A stretch of DNA of 64,000 nucleotides from Methylobacterium radiotolerans JCM 2831. GTDB lineage: Bacteria > Pseudomonadota > Alphaproteobacteria > Rhizobiales > Beijerinckiaceae. This document shows, one piece after another, positions 34,742 to 42,744 of the stretch. The notes beneath the pieces were generated by a model. That model did not search any database and was not told the origin of the DNA. It was given only the letters and a program-made list of their open reading frames with translations. The stretch is from assembly GCF_000019725.1 (NCBI RefSeq), contig NC_010505.1:5998001-6062000 (forward strand). The letters are read 5' to 3'. Every line of letters starts with the position of its first letter. Positions within the stretch are counted from its first letter, which is position 1. A program made the translations under genes and the position numbers.

Positions 34742-35062
34742 ATGGTGGACCGCCCCCACGCAGATCGGTGCCTTGAAGTCGCCCGTGAATTGCGCGCTGC
34801 GGCCGAGGAGACGCGGCGGACGCTCCAGGCCTCGCGCGACCTCGTCAGGCGCTCCCGCGAGCAGGCGGCCGGGCCACTGGCACCCGGCAGCGACCCCGGC
34901 CCTTCGAAACACTTGGTGACGTCTCTCATCGAGGCCTATGAGGCAGCGGAAGATGAGCCCGACCCCCAGACCCGTCTGCTACTCGGCCACGTGCTCCACC
35001 ATGTAGGGCGTCGCATCGCCGGCGTGATGGGGCCGCGGGCGGCCGGGATCGCCGTACATTAA
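34742..35062 (+). CDS. small helical protein upstream of the CheB-CheR gene
   Basis: 106 residues from ATG at 34742. Helical and charged (DRCLEVARELRAAAEETRRTLQASRDLVRRSREQAAG), then TSLIEAYEAAEDEPDPQTRLLLGHVLHHVGRRIA. No known motif. It begins the rightward signalling cassette and is spaced 34 nt from the next gene. Confidence 0.55.
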   Translation: MVDRPHADRCLEVARELRAAAEETRRTLQASRDLVRRSREQAAGPLAPGSDPGPSKHLVTSLIEAYEAAEDEPDPQTRLLLGHVLHHVGRRIAGVMGPRAAGIAVH

Positions 35063-35096
35063 GCGACGCGGCACAGAGATCGGCGAGGAGGCCAGG

Positions 35097-35351
35097 ATGA
35101 ATCACGACGACGACGGCGGTGCGCTGGTCCGCATCGCCCAGACGCTGGGCGTCCCAGTCGCGACGTTCCTAACGGCTTACCCGCCCGGGACACCGGACGC
35201 CGGCATGATCGTGGAAGGGCTGGATCATCCCGGCGAAGATCATCCCGCCGAAGTGGTGGCGCTGCTGCGCCTGTTCGTGCGGCTGAAGAGCCCCGAGGCT
35301 CGGGCCCGCTGCCTCGCCTACGTGGTGCAGGAAGCCACGCACGACAGCTGA
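35097..35351 (+). CDS. small regulator-like protein (HTH-less XRE tail type)
   Basis: 84 residues. GALVRIAQTLGVPVATFLTAYP looks like the last helix of an XRE helix-turn-helix domain without the DNA-binding part, followed by EVVALLRLFVRLKSPEARARCLAYVVQEA, a tail I associate with alphaproteobacterial XRE regulators. It may be a truncated regulator or a stand-alone partner protein. It sits 35 nt before the CheB-CheR gene. Confidence 0.55.
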   Translation: MNHDDDGGALVRIAQTLGVPVATFLTAYPPGTPDAGMIVEGLDHPGEDHPAEVVALLRLFVRLKSPEARARCLAYVVQEATHDS

Positions 35352-35386
35352 TCCGCGCAGCCGTCCTCGACATCGGGCCAGAACAC

Positions 35387-37951
35387 GTGATGCTGGGACC
35401 TGTTGCACGGCGCGGCATTGATCCGAGGGCTAAGAACGCGGTGATAGACCAGGACCACTTTCCGATCGTCGGCATCGGCGCGTCCGCGGGCGGCATCGAG
35501 GCGATGCGGGGCTTTTTCCGCGGGGTGCCGGAGAGGCTGGAGGCGGCCTTCGTCGTCGTCACGCATCTCGGCCGGGAGCACAAGAGCCTGCTCCCGGACG
35601 TGCTGGCCCGGCTCACGCCGCTCAAGGTCGAAGCCGCCGCCGACGGCGTCCCGGTGGGGCCGGGCACCGTCTACGTCATGCCATCCGGTTTCGTCATGGG
35701 CATCGCGGGCGGGCGGCTGACGTTGACCCCGCTTGGGGAGGGCCGCGAGACCAAGCCGATCGACATCTTCCTGACCGCCCTGGCCCTCGACCAGGGCGAG
35801 CGTGCGGTCGGTGTGATCCTGTCCGGCGGCGACGGCGACGGCGCCATCGGCATCAAGGCGATCAAGGAGCACGGTGGCCTGACCCTGGCCCAGACCGCGG
35901 ATGGCTACGGCCCCGAGACCGCCGACATGCCGCTCAGCTCGCTGCGGACCGGCTTCGTTGATTTCGGCGAGACGGCCGAACGGATGGGCGACCGGATCGC
36001 CGCGCACGTCGCCGCCGCGCCGATCGCACCGGATGCGCAGGCCGACGGGGTCGCGCGGGAGTTCGAGGCCGAGCTCCTCACCGAGATCTTCGCCATCCTC
36101 CGCCGGCAGGTCGGCCACGACTTCTCGGGCTACAAGCCAAGCACCTTCGGACGCCGCCTGCAGCGGCGCATCGGCGTCGTCGGCGCGTCCGGACTGGACG
36201 GCTATCTCAAGCTGCTGCGGGCTGACCCGGCCGAGGTTGGGGTGCTGTTCCGGGACTTGCTGATCGGTGTGACAAACTTCTTCCGCGATACCGCTGCCTT
36301 CGAGGCCCTGACCGCCCAGGTCATCCCAAAGCTGTTCGACGCACGCGCGGCGACCGATGTCATACGGATTTGGGTGCCGGCCTGCTCGACCGGTGAGGAG
36401 GTCTACTCTCTGGCCATCCTCCTGCGCGAGCACATGGTCACCCTGGCGGATCCGCCGCGCGTGCAGATCTTCGCCACTGACATCGACGAGCGCGCGCTCA
36501 CGGTCGCCCGGACTGGCCGCTACCCGACAGCCTACCTGTCCGCCGTCTCGCCTGAGCGGATCGGGCAGCACTTCGTCGTCGAGGGCGACAGCGCGGTGGT
36601 CGAGAAGGCCGTGCGCGACCTGTGCACCTTTGCCCCTCACAATGTGCTGCGCGACCCGCCGTTCTCGCGCCTCGATCTCGTGTCCTGCCGCAACCTGATG
36701 ATCTACCTCGGCGTCGAGGCCCAGCAACAGCTGATGCCGGTTCTGCACTACGCCCTGCGCCCTCGCGGCTATTTGTTCATCGGCATGGCCGAGAACGTGA
36801 CGCGGTTCGAGGACCTGTTCGAGACGATCGACAAGCAGCACCGCATCTTCCAGGCTCGCGACGCGATCCCGCCGGCCCGGTTGCGGCCGATGTCCGGGAC
36901 GGATACGCCAATCCTTGCAAATGCGGGCCACCCGCAGCGGCGCAACGTGACGACGCACGCCGCCCTGCGGCACGCGGTCGAGACGCAGATGCTGTCCGAG
37001 TTCACGCCGCCCCACGCGGTCGTGACGCGGACGGGCGAGGCCGTGCACTACTCATCGCGGATCGGCGATCACCTGGAGGTCGTGCCCGGCCAGCCGACCC
37101 GGGAGCTGGCTGCGATGGCGCGTAAAGGCCTGCGGCTGGATCTCCGGACTGCCTTGCGCGAGGCGATCGAGGGCAACATTCTGGTCGTGCGCGAAGGCAT
37201 CGGCGTCGAGCTGCCGGACGGCCGTTTCCAGTCGATCTCCCTTGTGGTCAAGCCGCTGAACACGCCCGGCGCGGTCGAGCCGCTGTTCCTGGTCGTGTTC
37301 AACGAGGCGGCCGCGCCGGTCGAGAGGGAGCGGCAGCAGGCCCTGAAGGCGAACGAGCGGGACACGGCGCTCCAGGGCCTGGAGCGCGAATTGAGCGTGA
37401 CGCGCGAACGGCTCCAGGCCGTGATCGAGGAGTATGAGACGTCCCTTGAGGAGCTAAAATCTTCGAACGAAGAACTTTACTCCGTCAACGAAGAGATGCA
37501 GGCCGCCAACGAGGAACTTGAGGCTTCGAAGGAGGAGACACAGTCTCTGAATGAGGAGCTTCAGACAATGAATTCCGAGCTCGCGTCCAAGATCGAGGCC
37601 GTCGATCAGTTGACCGACGATCAGGCCACTCTGTTCGAGGGCATGAACATCGCGAGCGTGCTCCTGACACCGGATCTCCACATCCGCATGTTCACCAACG
37701 CAGCGGCGCAGATCTTCGGCTTGCAGCCGAGCGACGTCGGCCGGTCCTTGCGCAACTTTTCGGCGCCGATCCCCCTGGCATGGCTGGTGGACGAGATCCC
37801 GACAGTGCTGGCGGCGAACCGTCCCTCCGAGCGGACGATCGAGGGGGCGGACGGCGCCCGCTACCGGGTCCGGTTGATGGCCTCGTCCCGCAAGGGCGGC
37901 CGGAGGCCCGGGATCGTCGCCAACTTCACGAACCTGCTGGAGCAGGAATGA
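35387..37951 (+). CDS. CheB-CheR fusion with coiled coil and PAS domain
   Basis: 854 residues. A CheB methylesterase domain (~25-205) has the triad Ser33 (GASAGG), His60 (VVTHLG) and Asp151 (SGGDGDG). A CheR methyltransferase (~225-480) has FFRDTAAFEAL, WVPACSTGEEVYSLAI, IFATDIDERAL and HNVLRDPPFSRLDLVSCRNLMIYL. A long coiled coil (~640-740, rich in EELKSSNEEL) and a PAS domain (~745-850) follow. No histidine kinase is attached, unlike many relatives. It could set chemoreceptor methylation; the chemoreceptor at 22083 is the only candidate partner in the window. It lies inside the prophage between phage blocks. Confidence 0.9.
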   Translation: MMLGPVARRGIDPRAKNAVIDQDHFPIVGIGASAGGIEAMRGFFRGVPERLEAAFVVVTHLGREHKSLLPDVLARLTPLKVEAAADGVPVGPGTVYVMPSGFVMGIAGGRLTLTPLGEGRETKPIDIFLTALALDQGERAVGVILSGGDGDGAIGIKAIKEHGGLTLAQTADGYGPETADMPLSSLRTGFVDFGETAERMGDRIAAHVAAAPIAPDAQADGVAREFEAELLTEIFAILRRQVGHDFSGYKPSTFGRRLQRRIGVVGASGLDGYLKLLRADPAEVGVLFRDLLIGVTNFFRDTAAFEALTAQVIPKLFDARAATDVIRIWVPACSTGEEVYSLAILLREHMVTLADPPRVQIFATDIDERALTVARTGRYPTAYLSAVSPERIGQHFVVEGDSAVVEKAVRDLCTFAPHNVLRDPPFSRLDLVSCRNLMIYLGVEAQQQLMPVLHYALRPRGYLFIGMAENVTRFEDLFETIDKQHRIFQARDAIPPARLRPMSGTDTPILANAGHPQRRNVTTHAALRHAVETQMLSEFTPPHAVVTRTGEAVHYSSRIGDHLEVVPGQPTRELAAMARKGLRLDLRTALREAIEGNILVVREGIGVELPDGRFQSISLVVKPLNTPGAVEPLFLVVFNEAAAPVERERQQALKANERDTALQGLERELSVTRERLQAVIEEYETSLEELKSSNEELYSVNEEMQAANEELEASKEETQSLNEELQTMNSELASKIEAVDQLTDDQATLFEGMNIASVLLTPDLHIRMFTNAAAQIFGLQPSDVGRSLRNFSAPIPLAWLVDEIPTVLAANRPSERTIEGADGARYRVRLMASSRKGGRRPGIVANFTNLLEQE

Positions 37952-38272
37952 CCGACGGATCTGCCCACCTCGCGTGGGATGTTGGCGGCCAGCACGCGCT
38001 GGTGCGATCGGAGATGCTCAACAGCGTCAGCGCGGCGGGGAAGCGGCACGGTTTGGCAGAGCCCGGCCGCGTTTGGTCGGAGGGGTCGGATCGTAACGCC
38101 GGCCTGGGCCGAAGGTGACACGTCAGCTTTCAGGCAGTACAAAGGTTCGAAGTTCTGTTCTCCAAGGGTGCGACTGATCGGCCAAGATTTCCGCTGTACG
38201 CCCTGAAACTTGACGATCCAGATCGACTAGAGCACGCTGGCATTAAGAAGGCACCTTCATCGCGAGCGGTAG
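37952..38272. other. intergenic region, no gene seen
   Basis: 321 nt after the CheB-CheR stop. Short frames are present but have no coding character or ribosome sites. The last ~130 nt have lower GC and could hold the promoter of the DUF6894-type gene. Confidence 0.4.
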
Positions 38273-38674
38273 ATGCCTAAATTCTACTTCCACCTCCGTG
38301 GTCCGGACGGTCTGGACCACGACGACGAAGGCTTGGATCTCGCCAGCGTTGAGGCGGCATATCTTGAAGCCTTCAAGGCTGTGCCGGGAATGGGCTCCGA
38401 TCTGGCCTCCACCGCGAAGAACCCAATCCGGTATGGCTTCGAGATCACCGATGCACATGGCACCGTTCTGATGGCGGTGCCTTTCGCTGAGGTACTCGAT
38501 CGCGGGCAAAAGCGCACAAAACAACCGGCCAAGCTACAGCTTCACAAAGGTCGAGCGGAGATGAGGCGCACGGCAGGACTGATTGTAGAGCTTCGCGAAG
38601 CGCACGCGAAGTTGAATGTGACGCTGGCAGAGACCCAGCGTCTCCTCGATATCGCGAAGCGAACTGGTCGCTAG
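38273..38674 (+). CDS. DUF6894-type small protein
   Basis: 133 residues. The N-terminal ~70 residues (MPKFYFHLRGPDGLDHDDEGLDLASVEAAYLEAFKAV, then GFEITDAHGTVLMAVPFAEVL) are a DUF6894-like beta-alpha fold that is very common in Methylobacterium and Rhizobiales. A helical tail follows. Function unknown. It is the last gene of the rightward cassette. Confidence 0.7.
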   Translation: MPKFYFHLRGPDGLDHDDEGLDLASVEAAYLEAFKAVPGMGSDLASTAKNPIRYGFEITDAHGTVLMAVPFAEVLDRGQKRTKQPAKLQLHKGRAEMRRTAGLIVELREAHAKLNVTLAETQRLLDIAKRTGR

Positions 38675-38886
38675 TGGTAAGGTCAAGAAGAGGCCTCATC
38701 CATTGGAACCGAAATGGCCGCTCTCGGGAGATGGGCTAAGGTCTGCAGCCCACCCCGAGCCGAACTTGCGGAGCGGCCGACGAACGACCGCTTTTGAGAA
38801 ACGCAAATGGCGTTCCCGGCGGCTGAGTTGGGTCGTAAGCAGCCTTCCCAGCTTGGTGAGTTGAAGATGGCTTGCCCCGGAAGAGG

Positions 38887-39321
38887 TCAGGCTGATCCGC
38901 CATCCAGCCCGCGCATGTTCCAGGCCTCCGCTAGCCGCTCGCAGGCCCGCTTTCGGCGCCGGTCGAAGGTGCGCCGCTGGACGCCGACCTCGCTGCAGTA
39001 ATCTGTGACGGTGCCCCCGGGGACCTCGCGGAGCAGCCGGAGCCGGCGATGGCGCCGGATCCGCCGTCGTGCCTTCGCTCGGGCCCAGGTGAGGAGCGCG
39101 ATCCGCTCGGGGCTGCCGGCGCCGAGGACCTCGGCGGAGAATACGATCCAGTCGAAGGTCGCCCGCATCTCCTGCGGGTCGTTCGGCTGCAGCCGGTTCG
39201 ACCGGACGCTGAAGATGCCCGAGCTGGTGAACGCCATGAACGCCGCCACCAGCCACCGCTCCACATCCGCGCACGTCATCGCCGGCGGGTCGGGCCCCTC
39301 AATCCTCAACGGGTTCGCCAT
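38887..39321 (-). CDS. DUF6362-like putative phage regulator
   Basis: 144 residues from ATG at 39321 (a GTG at 39327 is possible). The N-terminus MTCADVERWLVAAF is followed by a basic segment and a C-terminal helix-turn-helix-like part (GTVTDYCSEVGVQRRTFDRRRKRACERLAEAWN). This resembles DUF6362 proteins of alphaproteobacterial phages, often located at the end of the middle-gene operon and thought to be regulators. It is the last leftward gene before the signalling cassette, a position typical of late-gene activators. Confidence 0.6.
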   Translation of the reverse strand: MANPLRIEGPDPPAMTCADVERWLVAAFMAFTSSGIFSVRSNRLQPNDPQEMRATFDWIVFSAEVLGAGSPERIALLTWARAKARRRIRRHRRLRLLREVPGGTVTDYCSEVGVQRRTFDRRRKRACERLAEAWNMRGLDGGSA

Positions 39322-39357
39322 CAGCACCGGGGGCCGTGTCTCCGTTCTCGTCCGTGC

Positions 39358-39465
39358 CTACGGACGGCCGGCCTTGGGCGGCGGCTCGCCGCGGCGCCCG
39401 GCCTCGTACTGGTCGCGCAGGGCGGCGCCGAACGCGCGAACGACGCCGCACTCGTCCGCGAGCAT
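39358..39465 (-). CDS. 35-residue microprotein
   Basis: MLADECGVVRAFGAALRDQY starts it; it ends with a Pro/Lys-rich tail. The frame is open directly after the stop of the 40-residue gene upstream. Amphipathic helical; function unknown. The codon bias fits a real gene. Confidence 0.4.
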   Translation of the reverse strand: MLADECGVVRAFGAALRDQYEAGRRGEPPPKAGRP

Positions 39466-39489
39466 GTCGGCGACCGCGCCGCCCAGCTC

Positions 39490-39612
39490 TTAGGTGCCAT
39501 CGCTCTTGAGCTTGAGCAGCGTGTAGCTGGGCGGCTGGAAGTAGATGCTGCGATCCGCCGGCATCGAGCCGTAGGCCTGCTGATCCGTCGAGACGGTGGT
39601 CTGGTCAGCCAT
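39490..39612 (-). CDS. 40-residue microprotein divergent from hicAB
   Basis: MADQTTVSTDQQAYGSMPAD starts it; it ends YTLLKLKSDGT. A purine-rich AGAGGGGGG site lies just upstream. It starts 31 nt from the left arm of the paired palindromes, so its promoter overlaps the hicAB control region. Confidence 0.5.
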   Translation of the reverse strand: MADQTTVSTDQQAYGSMPADRSIYFQPPSYTLLKLKSDGT

Positions 39613-39643
39613 GGTGGCCCCCCTCTGGACAAACGCGAGAAAA

Positions 39644-39697
39644 GCAACATATCTGTTGCAAATGGCTTGACCGCACCGGATGCAACAGATATGTTGC
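39644..39697. promoter_or_regulatory. paired nested palindromes, candidate HicB operators
   Basis: GCAACATATCTGTTGCA (39644-39660) and its exact reverse complement (39681-39697) are separated by 20 nt. Each arm is itself a dyad (GCAACA...TGTTGC). They lie between the divergent microprotein gene and hicA, with the right arm ending 5 nt before the hicA ATG at 39703. HicB antitoxins commonly bind such palindromes to repress their own operon. Confidence 0.7.
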
Positions 39698-39702
39698 ATC
39701 TC

Positions 39703-39888
39703 ATGAACAGCAGCCAAGCCAAGCGCTTCCTCGCCCGCCGCGGATGCACCTTCGAGCCCGGCAAGGGCGGGCACCTGATCGTCCGCCGCGAGGGCCGGAT
39801 GTCGGTGCTTCCGCAGCATGGCGGCTCGAAGGAGCTGGGCACAGGGCTCTGGAAGAAGATCCTCAAGGATCTGGAGATCAAGGAGTAG
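39703..39888 (+). CDS. hicA: HicA-type toxin (mRNA interferase)
   Basis: 61 residues from ATG at 39703. An in-frame ATG at 39691 falls inside the right palindrome and is less likely. Typical HicA features are KRFLARRGCTFEPGKGGHLIVRR with the catalytic His in GGHLIV, then GRMSVLPQHGGSKELGTGLWKKILKDL. HicA cleaves mRNA. hicB follows 5 nt later. Confidence 0.9.
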   Translation: MNSSQAKRFLARRGCTFEPGKGGHLIVRREGRMSVLPQHGGSKELGTGLWKKILKDLEIKE

Positions 39889-39893
39889 GACGG

Positions 39894-40313
39894 ATGCTCA
39901 GATACCCCGTGGTGCTGACCCCCGATGACGACGGCAGCCTGCTGGTGACCTGCCCGGACCTGCCGGAGGTCACCAGCTTCGGCGACGATGAGGCCGAGGC
40001 ACTCATTCACGGTGCGGACGCGGTTGCGACGGCCCTCAAGGGCCGGATCACGGCGCGCCAGCCCATTCCGGAGCCCAGCCCGATCACCGACCGCTCGGTC
40101 GCCCTGTCGTCGCTGATCGCCCTGAAGCTCGAACTCTATCGGGCGATGGCCGAGACGAACGTCCGGAAGGCCGATCTCGTCCGCCGGCTCCAGGTCCACC
40201 CGCCGCAGGTCGACCGGCTGCTCGACCTCGACCACGATTCCCGCCTGGATCAGCTCGAGGCGGCTCTCACGGCGTGCGGCCGCGAGATCGTCGTGGCGAC
40301 CCGGGCCGCGTGA
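39894..40313 (+). CDS. hicB: HicB-type antitoxin
   Basis: 139 residues from ATG at 39894. RYPVVLTPDDDGSLLVTCPDLPEVTSFGDDEAEALIHGADAVATAL is the HicB RNase-H-like domain. The C-terminal half (LYRAMAETNVRKADLVRRLQVHPPQVDRLLDLDH) is a helix-turn-helix that should bind the palindromes upstream. It neutralises HicA and represses the operon. Confidence 0.9.
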   Translation: MLRYPVVLTPDDDGSLLVTCPDLPEVTSFGDDEAEALIHGADAVATALKGRITARQPIPEPSPITDRSVALSSLIALKLELYRAMAETNVRKADLVRRLQVHPPQVDRLLDLDHDSRLDQLEAALTACGREIVVATRAA

Positions 40314-40415
40314 AGCTGCGCTCGCCGGGGCCATCAGCGAGCCTGCCGTACTCGGCCTATGACGGAGGTGAGCTCGTCGATCAGGGTTTCTCTCTCGGTG
40401 CAAGCTGGGCATCCG

Positions 40416-40709
40416 TCAGGCGGCCGAGCGGCTGAACAGGTCGGGCGGCGGCGGACCGGTCCGCGCTGGCTCGGCCGGCATCGGCGGCACCGCGGTCCGC
40501 GCCTCGACGATCGCGAGGCACTGCCGGTCGGCGCACGACCAAAGCCCCTCTGAGCGATTCCGGAAGCATCCGAAGCCGAACGAGGCGCCGAACACGCCGC
40601 ACTCGGCGCAGACGTGCTCGGCCGGCGGCTCACGCTCAGCGTCGGCCGCCTTCCGCGCAGCCTCGCGGTCGCGCAGCTCAGCCTTCCAGAGATCGGGGCG
40701 CCGGCTCAC
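40416..40709 (-). CDS. small zinc-ribbon-like phage protein
   Basis: 97 residues from GTG at 40709, overlapping the previous stop (GTGA). The N-terminus is charged and helical; the core has CAECG and later CADRQC around WSCAD, a four-cysteine arrangement fit for one zinc ion. The C-terminus is Pro-rich. Probably a small nucleic-acid- or protein-binding factor of the replication block. Confidence 0.65.
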   Translation of the reverse strand: MSRRPDLWKAELRDREAARKAADAEREPPAEHVCAECGVFGASFGFGCFRNRSEGLWSCADRQCLAIVEARTAVPPMPAEPARTGPPPPDLFSRSAA

Positions 40710-41455
40710 CGTGCTCCTCCCGCCTGGCCCTGCCGCTGGTCGAGGCGCGCCATCAGCCTGCCGATGTCCGGCCCGTGGCCCGTCGCGCGGAGCCGGGCGA
40801 GATCCTCGTCCAGCTTCGCCCGCTGCGCCCGGGCAATCTCGGCGGGCGTCTCGGCGCGGCGCCGCTCGGGCTCGGGCTGCCGCATCCGCTGGAGATGCGC
40901 TTCGGCCACGCGCGCGACCTCCGCTCGCTGCTCTGGCGTCGGCTCATCGTAGACCTCGGCTTCGAGCACGTGCCGGATGTGCAGCAATTGCCGCTTGAGC
41001 GGGATCTGCCCCTCGCGGACCTCGTCGGCGAACTCGGCCGGCGAGGGCCGGAATCGCTTCGACCAGGGCCGCAGTGTCTCGCCGGACCGGAAGCGCTCGG
41101 CCGCGGCGTGAATCGCGGCTAGCGGCAGAGCCTTCAGCGCCGACACGTACTCCGCGACCAGCCAATCGTTCTCGTCGTCACCGCGACCGCGCCCCTGCTC
41201 GAAGCCGAGGAGAACCCGGGTCACGACGGTGTCGACGTGGCGGGGATTCGAGGCCGCCGTCAGCTCGGCCCTAAGCCGCTCGGCGAGCGCGCAGAGCTGC
41301 TGCCGCTCGGTGGTCGAGACCGCCCTGTCCCGCCGCACGCAGTACCGCGTCGGAAGGACGGGATGCGCCTCCAGCCTGCCATGCAGTGCCGAGACCCTCT
41401 CCTCGGCTTGGGCCAGCGTCAGGGTCGTTCGCGTCGATGGCAGGTGGTTCGACAT
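40706..41455 (-). CDS. hypothetical replication-block protein
   Basis: 249 residues, helical and charged. A segment VTRVLLGFEQGRGRGDDENDWLVAEYVSALKALPLAAIHAAAERFRSGET...KRFRPSPAEFADEVRE resembles phage proteins that follow replication initiators and may load helicase (lambda P- or DnaC-like role). That role is only inferred from position. Its start overlaps the preceding gene's 3' part by ~185 nt. Confidence 0.6.
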   Translation of the reverse strand: MSNHLPSTRTTLTLAQAEERVSALHGRLEAHPVLPTRYCVRRDRAVSTTERQQLCALAERLRAELTAASNPRHVDTVVTRVLLGFEQGRGRGDDENDWLVAEYVSALKALPLAAIHAAAERFRSGETLRPWSKRFRPSPAEFADEVREGQIPLKRQLLHIRHVLEAEVYDEPTPEQRAEVARVAEAHLQRMRQPEPERRRAETPAEIARAQRAKLDEDLARLRATGHGPDIGRLMARLDQRQGQAGGAR

Positions 41456-42122
41456 CGTAGGCTCCCGTCAGGGATTCGGCACGTTGGCGGATGAGGCGAG
41501 CGGCGAGGCCCGTAGGCGCTGGCTGGACAGGGCGTCCGCGGTCCGGGCGCCGGCCGGTGGCTTCGCGGCGAGCCTGGAGGCGCCGCTCGACCCAGGTCGA
41601 GAAATCGGCCAGCTCGCGGCCGTCGGCCTCCTCGATCAGGCCGAGCACCACCACCGCCTCGTCGTGGGCGATGCCGAGCCAGTGGCCGATCAGGCCGCGG
41701 GCCGAGTGCTCGGACCGGCCGGTGTTGGCGCAGATCAGCGCGATGCCCCGGGTCATCAGCTCCCGGCGGAAGCTTCGGGTCTCGTCGCCGTCGGCCGCGC
41801 CAGCGCCGCCAGCCTGCCCGACGTCGTCGGCCGACCCGTCAGGGTCGGAACCGGGGGTTGGGGAGGGGTTAAGGGGTGGGGGTGGAGGTGCAGGAGGAGG
41901 GGGCGGACCATCCGGGGAGGGGACGGGGGGTAACGTGCCGTCTGCGGTGTCACGTGACTTCACGTGACGCGTCCGGCCCTGGCGGACCCGGTCGGAGGTC
42001 CGGCGCTTCTCGATCGCCTCGACGGCGACCTGCGCGCGGGCGAGTTCCATCGCGACGCGCTGGAGCAGCTCGGGGTCGAGGCCGGCGCGGGCCAGATCGG
42101 CGATGAGGGTTGGATCGCTCAT
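41271..42122 (-). CDS. putative phage replication initiator/organiser protein
   Basis: 283 residues. Residues 1-60 are helical and basic. Residues ~65-95 are a Pro-rich linker encoded by the G-run tract. The C-terminal half (RELMTRGIALICANTGRSEHSARGLIGHWLGIAHDEAVVVLGLIEEADGRELADFSTWVERRL) is a helical domain like those at the C-terminus of some phage replication proteins. The last ~60 codons overlap the next gene. An origin-like tract lies inside the gene, as in lambda O-type initiators; function is inferred. Confidence 0.55.
   Translation of the reverse strand: MSDPTLIADLARAGLDPELLQRVAMELARAQVAVEAIEKRRTSDRVRQGRTRHVKSRDTADGTLPPVPSPDGPPPPPAPPPPPLNPSPTPGSDPDGSADDVGQAGGAGAADGDETRSFRRELMTRGIALICANTGRSEHSARGLIGHWLGIAHDEAVVVLGLIEEADGRELADFSTWVERRLQARREATGRRPDRGRPVQPAPTGLAARLIRQRAESLTGAYDVEPPAIDANDPDAGPSRGEGLGTAWQAGGASRPSDAVLRAAGQGGLDHRAAAALRARRAA
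41853..41968. other. G-run tract and TCACGTGAC repeats, candidate replication origin
   Basis: On the plus strand 41853-41882 has five runs of four or five G separated by 2, 1, 4 and 1 nt, and G-rich sequence continues to ~41930. Two copies of TCACGTGAC start at 41950 and 41960, exactly 10 bp apart (one helical turn); each contains the palindrome TCACGTGA. The whole tract lies inside the putative initiator gene. Confidence 0.45.
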
Positions 42123-42126
42123 CGGC

Positions 42127-42744
42127 CTACTCCGCCGCCATCGGCATGGGGCCGGGCTCGTGGTCGGCCTCGGTGTAGTCCTCCCAGGACATGCGGCTGA
42201 GTTGCGTCGGGCCGCGGTGGGAGAGGTCCCAGACGAACCAGGCGTGGGCCATGTTCGAGGAAGCCTTCGGGCCTTCCCAGCCGTCGCGGTGCATCATCGG
42301 CAGGCGCTTGCGGAAGCAATACACCCGGGCCAGCGTGCCGGTGTCGAGGATGGAGCCGCGCGAGATGCTCTCGTAGAACGAGAACCGCAGCAGCATCATC
42401 ACGCGCGGGCAGAGCCGCACCGCCTTCTCCACGAAGGCGCGGGCGTCCTTGTAGGGCGGGTTCGTGATGATGCAGTCGATGCCCTCGGGCGCCTCCTCGA
42501 TCTTCAGGAAGTCGACGTCCGAAACCTGTCCCTTCCAGCCATAGTCGACCAGGTCGGTGGCCAGGACCTCGTGCCCGGCCGCATACAGCTCGCGCACGAT
42601 GGCGCCAGGCCCGCAGGCCGGCTCCCAGATGCGCCGTGGCATCCACTCGATCGCCATGAGCGCGCGCACGGCCACGGCCGGCGTCTCGTAGAGGTCGTTC
42701 CCGCGCTCCGAGAGCGCGTGGGCCTTGTTCTCGCGGTGGCTCAC
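42127..42744 (-). CDS. phage adenine-type DNA methyltransferase
   Basis: 205 residues from GTG at 42744 (GTGA overlap with the preceding gene). N-terminal DLYETPAVAVRALMAIE, SAM motif WEPACGPGAIVRELYAAGHEVLATDL and catalytic NPPY (IDCIITNPPYKDARAFVEKAV) show an amino-methyltransferase. The order of motifs and the small size fit orphan phage N6-adenine methyltransferases. There is no restriction partner. It may protect phage DNA or alter regulation. Confidence 0.85.
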   Translation of the reverse strand: MSHRENKAHALSERGNDLYETPAVAVRALMAIEWMPRRIWEPACGPGAIVRELYAAGHEVLATDLVDYGWKGQVSDVDFLKIEEAPEGIDCIITNPPYKDARAFVEKAVRLCPRVMMLLRFSFYESISRGSILDTGTLARVYCFRKRLPMMHRDGWEGPKASSNMAHAWFVWDLSHRGPTQLSRMSWEDYTEADHEPGPMPMAAE

